A DNA stretch of 64,000 bases from Hymenobacter telluris (GTDB taxonomy: Bacteria > Bacteroidota > Bacteroidia > Cytophagales > Hymenobacteraceae). The position numbers and the translations under genes were made by a program. This document shows, in pieces, positions 8,355 to 16,522 of this stretch. The stretch's first letter is position 1, and each line of letters starts with the position of its first letter. Below the pieces are notes generated by a model that searched no databases, was not told where the DNA came from, and saw only the letters and a list, made by a program, of their open reading frames with translations. The stretch spans positions 89,522 to 153,521 of the forward strand of contig NZ_JAFLQZ010000014.1 of assembly GCF_017313265.1 (NCBI RefSeq), given 5' to 3'.

Positions 8355-9512
8355 ATGAATCTGGCTATCTTTTTTGACCCGCTCGCCGAAGAGCTAGTTT
8401 CCTCTGCTTTTTCCGCTACCACGCTAGCGGCCCGCGTGACGCCGTTTTTGAGCGTGTTCCCCGACTGGCGCGCTGCCGATTTAGCCGTTATCGGGCTGGA
8501 TGAATGGCGGGGCAGTGCCGCCGGGGCACCAGCCACGCACGGCGCCGATGAGGTGCGCCGCCGCTTCTACCAGCTCCAGAAAGGTGCTGGGGTGGTTCGG
8601 TTAGCCGATTTAGGCAATCTGCGGCCGGGCCTGACCCTGGAAGACACTTACCAACGGCTGCGTGAAATTATCAGCGCCTTGCTCGAACACGGCACTGTGC
8701 CCATTCTGCTGGGTGGCTCCCACGACCTCGACTACGGGCAGTTTCTGGCCTATGAAACGCTGGAGCGCACCGTAAGCTTTGCCACTATTGATGCAAGGGT
8801 GGACATGGCTGAGCAGGATGGCTCCCGGCCCGAAGACAGCCATTTGCGCCGCATGCTGATGCACGAGCCCAACTTCCTGTTCAGCTTTGCGCAGCTGGCG
8901 CACCAGCAATACCTGGTAGCGCCCGATGTACTGGCGGCCTTGCAGCAGATGCACTTCGACCGGCTACGGCTGGGGCAAGTCCGCGACGATATTCGGCAGG
9001 CGGAGCCGCTGCTGCGCCACGCCGACTTTGTGAGCTTCGATATTGCGGCCATTCGCTGGAACGATGCACCGGGCTACTACCCTGCCAACCCCTTCGGGCT
9101 CACCAACGAGGAAGCCGCCAAGCTGGCCTGGTACGCCGGCCTCAACGACCGGCTCACGTCGTTCGGGCTCTACGGCTACCGTCCCGACCACGACTCGCAC
9201 GGGCTGGCCGCCTCGGTGCTGGCTACTATGCTATGGTACTTTGTGGAAGGCTACTATCACCGCTGCCCTGAGCCCGATTTCCAAAGCAAGCGCTACATCC
9301 GCTACGCGGTAGGGTTACCCGATTCGCGCGAAACACCTGGCAAGCTGGTTTTCTACAAATCCAAGCACACCGAAAAATGGTGGCTGGAAGTGGAAAGCCT
9401 TGCTAACAGTAGCGTGAAGCGCATTATTCCGTGCTCCTACGAAGACTACATTCACGCCGCCCAGGGCGACATGCCTAACCGGTGGTTTCTGACCCAGGCG
9501 CTGCTTGGGTAA
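8355..9512 (+). CDS. Arginase/formimidoylglutamase-fold protein with a degenerate metal site
   Basis: 385 residues of the arginase (ureohydrolase) fold, in a Bacteroidota family usually annotated as formimidoylglutamase. The binuclear manganese site of true enzymes uses GG-D-H, D-A-H-x-D and S-x-D-x-D. Here the matching stretches are GGSHD, IDARVD (His replaced by Arg) and SFDIAA (second Asp replaced by Ala), so at least two metal ligands are missing. Hydrolysis of arginine or formimidoylglutamate is therefore doubtful. No histidine-degradation gene is nearby. A cytochrome b5-like gene follows after 65 bases on the same strand. The fold is well supported; the function is not known. Confidence 0.8.
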   Translation: MNLAIFFDPLAEELVSSAFSATTLAARVTPFLSVFPDWRAADLAVIGLDEWRGSAAGAPATHGADEVRRRFYQLQKGAGVVRLADLGNLRPGLTLEDTYQRLREIISALLEHGTVPILLGGSHDLDYGQFLAYETLERTVSFATIDARVDMAEQDGSRPEDSHLRRMLMHEPNFLFSFAQLAHQQYLVAPDVLAALQQMHFDRLRLGQVRDDIRQAEPLLRHADFVSFDIAAIRWNDAPGYYPANPFGLTNEEAAKLAWYAGLNDRLTSFGLYGYRPDHDSHGLAASVLATMLWYFVEGYYHRCPEPDFQSKRYIRYAVGLPDSRETPGKLVFYKSKHTEKWWLEVESLANSSVKRIIPCSYEDYIHAAQGDMPNRWFLTQALLG

Positions 9513-9577
9513 TTGGTTTTTCGTTATTTGCTTTTCGTTTTTGGTGTGGCTTCACCCTTTTCAGCTGTCTTGCCCGC

Positions 9578-9865
9578 ATGAATGATCTTTCATCGTTGGA
9601 GACGAACAACGAAAAACCCACAGCGGAAAACGCTCTGCCGGTGTATTCGCGCGGCCAACTCGCGTTGCGTAATGGCCAGGACCGGGACGAAATCTGGGTG
9701 GCATACCAAGGGCTGATATACGATGTCAGCCGCTCGCGCCTCTGGAAACGGGGCAACCACTACGAGCACTGGGCCGGCCAGGACCTGACCCGGGAATTAG
9801 ACCACGACGCGCCCCACAACGCCAACGTATTCGATAAATTCACGGTTATTGGGCGGCTGGGGTAA
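9578..9865 (+). CDS. Small cytochrome b5-like heme/steroid-binding domain protein
   Basis: 95 residues from the ATG at 9578; the open frame reaches further upstream, but that part is hydrophobic and overlaps the previous gene's end. The core (about residues 19-95) has the cytochrome b5-domain pattern YSRGQLALRNG...IWVAYQGLIYDVS...WKRGNHYEHWAGQDLT. The classical HPGG heme motif is absent and replaced by GNHYEHWAG, as in membrane-associated progesterone receptor-like members. It may bind heme or another ligand; no redox partner is adjacent. Confidence 0.8.
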   Translation: MNDLSSLETNNEKPTAENALPVYSRGQLALRNGQDRDEIWVAYQGLIYDVSRSRLWKRGNHYEHWAGQDLTRELDHDAPHNANVFDKFTVIGRLG

Positions 9866-9889
9866 ATGAATTGGCGCACCTGAGAGTCA

Positions 9890-9913
9890 GGAAACAGCCC
9901 GTACTGCTGTTCC
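9890..9913 (+). terminator. Possible hairpin after the cytochrome b5-like gene
   Basis: GGAAACAGC and GCTGTTCC pair around a 7-base loop, with one bulged base. A T-rich stretch follows only later, so the terminator role is uncertain. Confidence 0.3.
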
Positions 9914-9983
9914 GCATCCGGCTCTTTTAGTGGCCTGCCGCTCCAGTCTCTTTTTGCTCTTTACTTTCTCATCCTCTTTTACA

Positions 9984-10784
9984 ATGTCCACCGAAAGCCC
10001 TTCTTACTTCGACCACCTGGAAACCCTTTCAACGCACCATCTCCTGGCCGGCATGAATAGCGTCGACCAGACGGTGCCGCAGGCGGTAGCCAAGGCGCTG
10101 CCGCAGCTAGAGGCATTGGTAGAAGCCACGGTGGCCCGGCTGGGTAAAGGCGGCCGGCTGTTTTACATCGGGGCGGGTACCAGTGGGCGGCTGGGGGTGC
10201 TCGATGCCTCAGAGTGCCCGCCCACGTTTGGGGTGCCGCACGGCGTAGTGGTAGGCCTGATTGCCGGCGGCGACACCGCCATCCGCAAAGCCGTAGAAAA
10301 CGCCGAGGACGACGCTGAACAGGCCTGGCGCGACCTAGAGGCATACAACATCAACGACCAGGATATTGTGGTGGGCATTGCCGCTTCGGGCCGTACGCCG
10401 TACGTAATTGGGGGGCTCGAACAGGCCCGTAAGCACGGCTTAGCCACGGGCTGCATCGTCTGCAATGCCGGCTCGGCGGTGGCTGCGGCGGCTGAGTTTC
10501 CAGTGGAAGTGGTAACGGGGCCGGAGTTCGTGACGGGCAGCACGCGCCTGAAGGCTGGCACCGCGCAGAAACTGGCGCTCAATATGCTTACCACCGCCAC
10601 GTTTATCCGGCTAGGCCGCGTGAAGGGCAACAAGATGGTGGATATGCAGCTTTCCAACGCCAAGCTAGTAGACCGGGGCGAGCGGATGCTGATGGACGAG
10701 CTAGGAATCGAGCAGGATGCCGCGGCGACGCTGCTCCGGCAGCACGGCTCGGTGCGGGCGGCGCTGGATGCACAGAAGCACTAA
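9984..10784 (+). CDS. murQ: N-acetylmuramic acid 6-phosphate etherase
   Basis: Cleaves the lactyl ether of MurNAc-6-phosphate to GlcNAc-6-phosphate and D-lactate in cell-wall recycling. 266 residues from the ATG at 9984; the frame opens at 9930, but the extra 18 residues are not family-like. The SIS-domain signature GAGTSGRLGVLDASE lies near residues 56-70, and the EDD triad (about residues 98-100) includes the catalytic Glu position. Slightly shorter than E. coli MurQ (298). No anhMurNAc kinase gene is in the window. Confidence 0.93.
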   Translation: MSTESPSYFDHLETLSTHHLLAGMNSVDQTVPQAVAKALPQLEALVEATVARLGKGGRLFYIGAGTSGRLGVLDASECPPTFGVPHGVVVGLIAGGDTAIRKAVENAEDDAEQAWRDLEAYNINDQDIVVGIAASGRTPYVIGGLEQARKHGLATGCIVCNAGSAVAAAAEFPVEVVTGPEFVTGSTRLKAGTAQKLALNMLTTATFIRLGRVKGNKMVDMQLSNAKLVDRGERMLMDELGIEQDAAATLLRQHGSVRAALDAQKH

Positions 10785-10795
10785 CCAGTGAAGTA

Positions 10796-11080
10796 ATGCA
10801 TGTCTATCGGTTATACAGCACATATTCTGTCTGGTTTATAATAGCAATAGTGCTAATGCAGGGCCTTCTGCTGCGTTTTGCCTGGCAGCTAGAGCCTAAC
10901 GACCCTATCATGGGTATTGCAGATGCTGGGTTTCTTCTGCTCCCGTGGAGCATCTTCCTAATTATAGCCGGCTGGCTCAGCCTGCGAAATAGACGCCGGC
11001 TGAGCAGTATTATTCTCTTATTGTTAGGCTTACCCGAACTGTTTATAGGAACTTGGTCGCTATATATGTGGACGTTATAA
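10796..11080 (+). CDS. Small hydrophobic membrane protein, unknown function
   Basis: 94 residues with three hydrophobic segments (about residues 10-28, 42-60 and 70-90), the second and third joined by a basic loop (LRNRRRL), so probably an inner-membrane protein. It starts 11 bases after murQ and may be co-transcribed. It looks AT-richer than its neighbours. I do not recognise the family. Confidence 0.6.
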   Translation: MHVYRLYSTYSVWFIIAIVLMQGLLLRFAWQLEPNDPIMGIADAGFLLLPWSIFLIIAGWLSLRNRRRLSSIILLLLGLPELFIGTWSLYMWTL

Positions 11081-11115
11081 TGCGGTTTTCTTTTAGCTGA
11101 ACACATTGCTTCTGC

Positions 11116-11142
11116 TTGTCGTTCTGAGGAAGAAGTAATCTG
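11116..11142 (+). repeat. Single copy related to the repeat arm at 50743-50769
   Basis: These 27 bases (TTGTCGTTCTGAGG...AATCTG) match the minus-strand reading of 50743-50769 at 21 positions. There is no inverted partner here, so this looks like half of an intergenic REP-like element, ending just before the ATG at 11150. Confidence 0.4.
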
Positions 11143-11149
11143 TAGCTCC

Positions 11150-11716
11150 ATGCACACCATTGAACCTCACTACGCCTGGATCGAGCAATATTCGGCTTCC
11201 GAAGATCCCCGCTCGCCGCTCTTTGAAGCTGAAAACAGCCTCGACAGCTACGTAAATACCATTTACGGCTACTACATTCATCCGCAGTGGGACAGTCTCG
11301 ACTCGGATACCCTGTTTCTGAAAATCCTGTTCGTTGACTACGAGCTGGGTATTGCCGTCATCGAGTTTATTGGCGAGTGGAACGACGCTATTGAAAACGA
11401 TATCATGCACCTCAAGCGCAACATCATTGATTTGATGACGCACGAGGGCATCCGCAAATTCATTCTGGTGGGCGAAAACGTGTTCAACTTCCACGGCTCC
11501 GAAGACGACTACTACGAGGAATGGTTCGAGGATGTGGAAGACGGCTGGATTGCGGCCGTGAACTTCCAGGAGCACGTTATCCGCGAGATGCGCCAGTACA
11601 ACATCGACAACTACGTGAACTTTGGCGGCCAGCTTGATGAGCTGCCGTGGCGGACCTACACCCCACGCAAATTGTTTGAGGTGGTAGATGGACTGCTTAG
11701 CCGCCGGCTAGGTTGA
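11150..11716 (+). CDS. Conserved hypothetical protein, acidic, soluble
   Basis: 188 residues, strongly acidic, with no signal peptide or membrane segment. An alternating hydrophobic stretch (about residues 56-78, FLKILFVDYELGIAVIEFIG) suggests a central sheet, and a run of Asp, Glu and Tyr (GSEDDYYEEWFEDVED) lies near 116-131. I do not recognise a named domain. The gene ends before a strong bidirectional terminator and has no operon partner downstream. Confidence 0.75.
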   Translation: MHTIEPHYAWIEQYSASEDPRSPLFEAENSLDSYVNTIYGYYIHPQWDSLDSDTLFLKILFVDYELGIAVIEFIGEWNDAIENDIMHLKRNIIDLMTHEGIRKFILVGENVFNFHGSEDDYYEEWFEDVEDGWIAAVNFQEHVIREMRQYNIDNYVNFGGQLDELPWRTYTPRKLFEVVDGLLSRRLG

Positions 11717-11768
11717 TGCCGGGAGCAATATCCCTGCAAACTCTCCATCCCACGAATTTATAAAAGCA

Positions 11769-11800
11769 AAAAGGGGCTCCCCGTATGGGGAGCCCCTTTT
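11769..11800. terminator. Bidirectional terminator
   Basis: Perfect 14-bp arms (AAAAGGGGCTCCCC at 11769-11782 and its complement at 11787-11800) around GTAT. It has A's on one side and T's on the other, so it can serve both the plus-strand gene ending at 11716 and the minus-strand gene ending at 11824. Confidence 0.9.
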
Positions 11801-11823
11801 GCGTCTAAAGAGACCAGCAGAAA

Positions 11824-12078
11824 TTACTGAGCTGGAGTCGTAGCAGGAGCGGTAGTTGCTGGAGCGTCGGTAGCGTCAGCAGCATCTTCCATTTTGTCGG
11901 CAGTTGCATCAGCAGAGTCACGAACGGCATCAGCCTGCTCTTCCATAGCGTCAGCTTTGGCTTCGCCAGCAGCTTCTACGTTTTCAGCACCAGCTTCCTG
12001 AGCGTTTTCAGTTTTGCTGTCGCAAGAAGCGAAGGTGAACGAAGCAGCAGCCAGGGCGAGGAACAATACTTTTTTCAT
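11824..12078 (-). CDS. Small Ala-rich lipoprotein
   Basis: 84 residues. Signal peptide MKKVLFLALAAASFTFASC with a lipobox (FASC, Cys19), so it is expected to be lipidated and periplasm-facing. The mature part is almost wholly Ala, Glu, Asp and Lys in heptad-like runs (AEAAGEAKADAMEEQADAV), probably one long amphipathic helix, ending in a Thr/Pro/Ala tail. It resembles small stress-related or cell-wall-linked lipoproteins only in general character. It is a single transcript with terminator 11769-11800. Confidence 0.85.
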   Translation of the reverse strand: MKKVLFLALAAASFTFASCDSKTENAQEAGAENVEAAGEAKADAMEEQADAVRDSADATADKMEDAADATDAPATTAPATTPAQ

Positions 12079-12220
12079 GGTAGGGGGTTGTTTGGAAATT
12101 GAAAGTCGTTTTTGAGGTGCAATTCAACCGTTTCACTTAAGCGCCACGACGAATTACACAGCTTTATACACGAGCCTGCAATAGGTAACCCGCCATTTCA
12201 AAAAAATTATTTCCGACCCG

Positions 12221-13543
12221 TTATTTTTTCCGGAAGATGATGCCAATCGGTACGCCAGTGAAGTTGAAATGCTCACGCAGGCGGTTTTCCAGGTACCGAA
12301 CGTAGCTCTCCCGTACGTACTGCGGCAGGTTGCAGAAGAAAGCAAACACCGGATTGTGCGTGGGCAGCTGGGTTACGTACTTGATGCGCACCATTTTGCC
12401 TTTGGTAGCCGGCGGCGGATATTTCTCGATTTCCTTCAGCATCACTTCATTGAGCTGGGAAGTCGGGATTTTACGGCGCTTATTTTCGTACACGTCAATG
12501 GCCGTTTCGATGGCCTTGTGCACGCGCTGCTTGGTGAGCACCGAGGTGAAGATGATGGGCGGATAGGCAATCGGCGCAATCTTCTCGTAGATTTTCTCTT
12601 CGAATTCCTTGGCCGTATTGGTTTCCTTGTTCTCAATCAGGTCCCACTTGTTCACCAGAATCACGATGCCCTTGCGGTTCTTATCGGCCAGGCCGATGAT
12701 GTTCACGTCCTGCGCCTCAATGCCGCGGGTGGCATCCAGCATCACTACGCATACGTCGGCCTCTTCCAAGGCCCGGATGGAACGCAGCACGGAGTAGAAC
12801 TCTACGTCTTCGTGCACTTTGGTTTTGCGGCGCAAACCGGCAGTATCCACCAGAATAAACTCGTTGCCGAAGGCGTTGTAACGCGCCTGAATAGAGTCGC
12901 GGGTGGTGCCAGCTACGTCGGTTACGATGCTCCGCTCAGTGCCAAGCAGCAGGTTCACGAAGCTGGACTTGCCCACGTTGGGGCGGCCTACTACGGCTAT
13001 TTTCGGAATGCCCAGGTCGGGGTCTTCCACGCCTTCTTCCTGGAAATGGCTAACCACCATATCGAGCAGGTCGCCGGTACCGGAACCGCTGGCCGAGGAA
13101 ATCGGGAATATCTCGCCGTCGCCAACACCTAAGGCATAAAACTCGCCGGAAGTGTGAATACGGGCGTTGGTATCGGCCTTGTTGGCCACAATGTAGATGG
13201 GCTTTTTGCCCTGGTAGCGACGCAGCACATTGGCAAATTCTTCGTCGAGGCTGTGCACGCCGGCCATGGCATCCACCATAAACAGCACCACGTCGGCCTC
13301 GTCGATGGCTAGCTTCACCTGCTTGTTGATTTCGCCTTCGAAAATATCGTCGGAGTTGTGCACGTACCCACCCGTATCAATTACGGTGTAGTATTTGCCG
13401 GTCCAGTCGCCGTAGCCGTAGTGCCGGTCGCGGGTTACGCCGCTTTCATCGTCCATGATGGCCTTGCGCTGGCCAACGAGGCGGTTGAAGAGGGTGGATT
13501 TGCCCACATTGGGCCGCCCCACAATAGCAATTGTGTTTTTCAT
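12221..13543 (-). CDS. der: Ribosome-associated GTPase Der (EngA)
   Basis: Double-domain GTPase needed for 50S ribosome assembly. 440 residues. The first G domain has the P-loop GRPNVGKST (about residues 8-16) and DTGG; the second has GRPNVGKSS (about 185) and DTAG. A C-terminal KH-like domain (about 360-440) ends in GIIFRKK, as in the family. Era, another ribosome-assembly GTPase, lies directly upstream on the same strand, separated by a long hairpin. Confidence 0.97.
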   Translation of the reverse strand: MKNTIAIVGRPNVGKSTLFNRLVGQRKAIMDDESGVTRDRHYGYGDWTGKYYTVIDTGGYVHNSDDIFEGEINKQVKLAIDEADVVLFMVDAMAGVHSLDEEFANVLRRYQGKKPIYIVANKADTNARIHTSGEFYALGVGDGEIFPISSASGSGTGDLLDMVVSHFQEEGVEDPDLGIPKIAVVGRPNVGKSSFVNLLLGTERSIVTDVAGTTRDSIQARYNAFGNEFILVDTAGLRRKTKVHEDVEFYSVLRSIRALEEADVCVVMLDATRGIEAQDVNIIGLADKNRKGIVILVNKWDLIENKETNTAKEFEEKIYEKIAPIAYPPIIFTSVLTKQRVHKAIETAIDVYENKRRKIPTSQLNEVMLKEIEKYPPPATKGKMVRIKYVTQLPTHNPVFAFFCNLPQYVRESYVRYLENRLREHFNFTGVPIGIIFRKK

Positions 13544-13622
13544 TGGTTCTGACTCCAGCCGCCGGCCCGACCAAGTTCGGCAGTGCCCGGAGTAGTTAAG
13601 TGAAGAATGGTCGGAGGTTTTT

Positions 13623-13710
13623 AGTGCTTAGTTGTTGGTGCTTCGTGCTTAGGTCATTCTGACATTGCTGATAGAACGACCTAAGCACAAAGCACCAACA
13701 ACTAAGCACT
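13623..13710. repeat. Long hairpin between era and der
   Basis: 33-base arms (13623-13655 and 13678-13710) match with one mismatch around a 22-base loop. Each arm is itself repetitive (GTGCTTAG, GTTGTTG, GTGCTTCG, GTGCTTAG). It lies four bases from the era stop codon and may act as its terminator. Confidence 0.85.
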
Positions 13711-13713
13711 AGA

Positions 13714-14610
13714 TTATTGGTACCCGAAACGACTAAGGGCTTTGGGGTCGGTGCGCCAGTTCTCGTCTACTTTCACGTAGATTTCGAGGAACACTTTTTT
13801 CTGGAAGAATTTCTCCATCTCCTCTCGGGCCCAGGTGCCTACCTTTTTCAGTGCAGCGCCGCCCTGCCCGATGATGATGCCTTTCTGGCTGGCCCGCTCT
13901 ACGTAGATAACGGAGCGCATCCGAATAATGTCGTCGTCTTCTTTAAACTCCTCAATGCCTACTTCGCAGCTGTAAGGCACTTCCTTTTTATAGAGCTTAA
14001 AGATTTTCTCCCGAATCATTTCAGCGGCAAAAAACCGCTCGGGCTTGTCAGTTAGCTCGTCTTTGGGGTAGTACGGCGGGTGAACGGGCAGATAACCCAA
14101 AATCAAATCCAGTAATTCACCGGTACCAAATTTTTCCAGCGCCGAAATGGGCAGTACCCGCGCAGCATTAGGCAGCTGCTGCTGCCAGTACTCCACTTTG
14201 GCTTCCACCTCGGCTTGGTCGGCCTGGTCGATTTTATTGACGAGCAGCAGAATGGGCGTGTTTACCATTTTGCGCAGGCGTTCCACCACTGGCTCCTCGT
14301 CGTGCTTTTCGTAGATATCCGTTACGAACAGAATTACGTCGGCGTCTTCCAGCGACGAGTACACGAACGACATCATGGCGTTGTGCAGCTCGTATTTCGG
14401 CTGGATGATGCCCGGCGTATCGGAGTAGACGAGCTGGAAATCGTCGCCGTTGAGGATGCCCAGGATGCGGTGGCGCGTGGTTTGGGCCTTGCTGGTCACG
14501 ATGCTGAGCCGCTCACCCATCAGGGCGTTCATGAGCGTAGACTTGCCCACGTTGGGCTTGCCGATAATGCTCACAAAGCCAGCGCGGTGCGGGGTAGGTT
14601 CGGTATTCAC
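13714..14610 (-). CDS. era: GTPase Era
   Basis: Binds the 3' end of 16S rRNA during 30S maturation. 298 residues: G domain with P-loop GKPNVGKST (about residues 17-25), the switch region around TTRHRI, DTPG and NKID, then a C-terminal KH domain with the GQGG loop near 250. Length and domain order are normal. Transcribed toward der, and divergent from hemH across 217 bases. Confidence 0.97.
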   Translation of the reverse strand: MNTEPTPHRAGFVSIIGKPNVGKSTLMNALMGERLSIVTSKAQTTRHRILGILNGDDFQLVYSDTPGIIQPKYELHNAMMSFVYSSLEDADVILFVTDIYEKHDEEPVVERLRKMVNTPILLLVNKIDQADQAEVEAKVEYWQQQLPNAARVLPISALEKFGTGELLDLILGYLPVHPPYYPKDELTDKPERFFAAEMIREKIFKLYKKEVPYSCEVGIEEFKEDDDIIRMRSVIYVERASQKGIIIGQGGAALKKVGTWAREEMEKFFQKKVFLEIYVKVDENWRTDPKALSRFGYQ

Positions 14611-14651
14611 TTCAGAATCTGGAAATTGGCCTGCAAAGGTACGGTTATTCT

Positions 14652-14818
14652 TAGCTGTTAGCTATTGGCAGTCAGCTATTAGCTTTTTTTGCAGTTGAAT
14701 TCAGACCAAAAGGCCCTCTTTTTGGTTTAAGGCACACTTACTCACTATTGCGCTAGTAGGCGCTGGCTGTCTTGCTTGATAACAGAGCTAACAGCCAATA
14801 GCTACCAGCTAACAGCTA
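14652..14818. repeat. Imperfect long inverted repeat between era and hemH
   Basis: 14652-14684 and 14786-14818 are inverted copies that share TAGCTGTTAGCT and AGCTATTGGC but differ in the order of their internal units. The spacer is about 100 bases and holds a small ACCAAAA/TTTTGGT hairpin near 14705. It is the only member of the long-repeat set that lies between two divergent 5' ends. Confidence 0.6.
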
Positions 14819-14827
14819 CATATTAAA

Positions 14828-15865
14828 ATGCCCGCTTCCACCAAAGGCCGCATCGGCGTCCTGCTCGTCAACCTCGGCACGCCCGACTCGCCGCAAACCA
14901 GCGACGTGCGCCGTTACCTCAACGAATTTCTGACCGATGCCCGCGTAATTGATATGCCGGCCGCGGTGCGCTACCCGCTGTTTCAGGGGTTGATTGTGCC
15001 CCTACGTGCGCCTAAGTCGGCCAAAATCTATCAGCAGCTCTGGACCGAACGGGGCTCTCCCTTGCTCTACCACGGCCTCGATTTGCAGAAACTGGTGCAG
15101 GAGCAGCTCGGTAGCGACTACCTAGTGGCGTTTGGCATGCGCTACCAGAATCCTAGCATTGAGAAGGCCTTGAACGAACTGCGCGCCGCGGCCGTGGAGC
15201 GGATTATTGTACTGCCGCTGTTTCCGCAGTACGCGGCGGCCAGCACGGGCTCGGTACAGGAAAAGGTGATGGAAATTGTAAGCAAGTGGTGGGTGGTGCC
15301 CAGCATTTCGTTTATCAGCACGTTCACCAACGACCCTGGCTTTATTGCCACTATTGTGGAGCTGGGCAAAGTGGAAATGGCCAAGCACACCTACGACCAT
15401 GTGGTGTTCAGCTACCACGGTATTCCGGAGCGGCACGTGCTGAAGGGGAGCCACAACGGCTACTGCAAGCTGGGCAACTGCTGCAACAGCTACAATAAGA
15501 ACAACCGCTACTGCTACCGGGCGCAATGCTTTGAAACCTCCCGGCTGGTAGCCGCCGGCCTCGGCCTCAGCCCTGATCAGTACACGGTAGCGTTTCAGAG
15601 CCGCCTGCAAAGCCGCCTCCGCGACCCGTGGCTACAGCCTTACACCGACGAAATTCTGAAACCGATGCCAGCCAAAGGCATCAAAAATGTGCTGGCTTTC
15701 AGCCCCGCTTTCGTGGCCGACTGCCTAGAAACCACCATTGAGGTAGGCGAGGAGTTCAAGGAACTATTCGAGGAAGCCGGCGGAGCACATTGGCAGCTGG
15801 TACCGTCGTTGAACTCGCACCCCACCTGGGTGAAAGCCGTGGTGGACATGATTCACCGGAACTGA
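14828..15865 (+). CDS. hemH: Ferrochelatase
   Basis: Inserts Fe(II) into protoporphyrin IX, the last step of protoheme synthesis. 345 residues. NLGTPDSP lies near the N-terminus, the catalytic His is in SYHGIPERH (about residue 198) and the acidic ligands are in CLETTIEVGEE (about 300-310). Between them, where many bacteria have a GDPY-type segment, lies a Cys-rich stretch (CKLGNCC, then YCYRAQC, about residues 215-238) with five Cys, which could bind a metal or an iron-sulfur cluster. No other heme gene is in the window. Confidence 0.95.
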   Translation: MPASTKGRIGVLLVNLGTPDSPQTSDVRRYLNEFLTDARVIDMPAAVRYPLFQGLIVPLRAPKSAKIYQQLWTERGSPLLYHGLDLQKLVQEQLGSDYLVAFGMRYQNPSIEKALNELRAAAVERIIVLPLFPQYAAASTGSVQEKVMEIVSKWWVVPSISFISTFTNDPGFIATIVELGKVEMAKHTYDHVVFSYHGIPERHVLKGSHNGYCKLGNCCNSYNKNNRYCYRAQCFETSRLVAAGLGLSPDQYTVAFQSRLQSRLRDPWLQPYTDEILKPMPAKGIKNVLAFSPAFVADCLETTIEVGEEFKELFEEAGGAHWQLVPSLNSHPTWVKAVVDMIHRN

Positions 15866-15870
15866 GGCGG

Positions 15871-15963
15871 GTTGGTGAGATAGTGAAATGGTGAGTTTGA
15901 CGTTCCACTGACGCCGTTCGCGCAGCCAGAACGTCAAACTCACCATTTCACTATCTCACCAAC
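15871..15963. repeat. Perfect 34-bp long hairpin between convergent genes
   Basis: Arms 15871-15904 and 15930-15963 are exact complements around a 25-base loop. The arm is internally repetitive (GGTGAGATAGTGAAATGGTGAG). It lies between the hemH stop and the PRC-barrel gene stop, so it could end both transcripts. Confidence 0.9.
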
Positions 15964-15970
15964 TCACCAA

Positions 15971-16489
15971 TTACTCCTGCCGGTCGCGGCGGCGGAAGCT
16001 GCCGGGAAGCTGAGCGGGGCGGCGGTTTTGGTAGAAGTTGTCTTCACTAAAGGGCGACTGCTCGTAAAAGCTACCGGTACCGTGCTCGGGCAGCGGTAGT
16101 TTCAGGGCGCGCAACATGGCTTCCTCGTACTCGCGGGTAATCTGAAACTCGGCGTAAGGTGGGTAATCCAGCACCGAATCCAGCGTGAGCGACGGCACGA
16201 ATACATTGTCGCCTTCTTCATCGAGAGCAGCCACGCCTACCGGAATCAGGATGTGCCGCTCGTGCTTGTCGATGTTGAGGCTGGCATCTAGCTCTACATC
16301 AAGGTAGCGGACTTTCAGGGCTTCTTCTTCTACAATAAGCTCGGTTACGTCGCCGAATTTCTTGCCGTCGCCGCCCCGGACCGACCAGCCGCGCACATCG
16401 GGGTTGCCGTCGGCTACTTCAAACTCGGTTAAGTCGCGGAGGCGACGCAGGTGCATGCCTTGGGCGGAAGGAATAGGAGTTGGTTCCAC
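15971..16489 (-). CDS. PRC-barrel domain protein
   Basis: 172 residues. A PRC-barrel-like domain (about residues 30-105) is seen in GWSVRGGDGKKFGDVTELIV, followed by VRYLDVEL and HILIPVG. The tail (about 140-172) is Pro/Arg-rich and probably unstructured. PRC-barrel proteins of this kind are small cytoplasmic proteins, often stress-linked; the ligand is unknown. The next gene upstream (16523) is on the same strand 33 bases away and may be its partner. Confidence 0.75.
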   Translation of the reverse strand: MEPTPIPSAQGMHLRRLRDLTEFEVADGNPDVRGWSVRGGDGKKFGDVTELIVEEEALKVRYLDVELDASLNIDKHERHILIPVGVAALDEEGDNVFVPSLTLDSVLDYPPYAEFQITREYEEAMLRALKLPLPEHGTGSFYEQSPFSEDNFYQNRRPAQLPGSFRRRDRQE

Positions 16490-16522
16490 AGAGGTGATGA
16501 TGAGAGGCGGAAAATCGAAATA

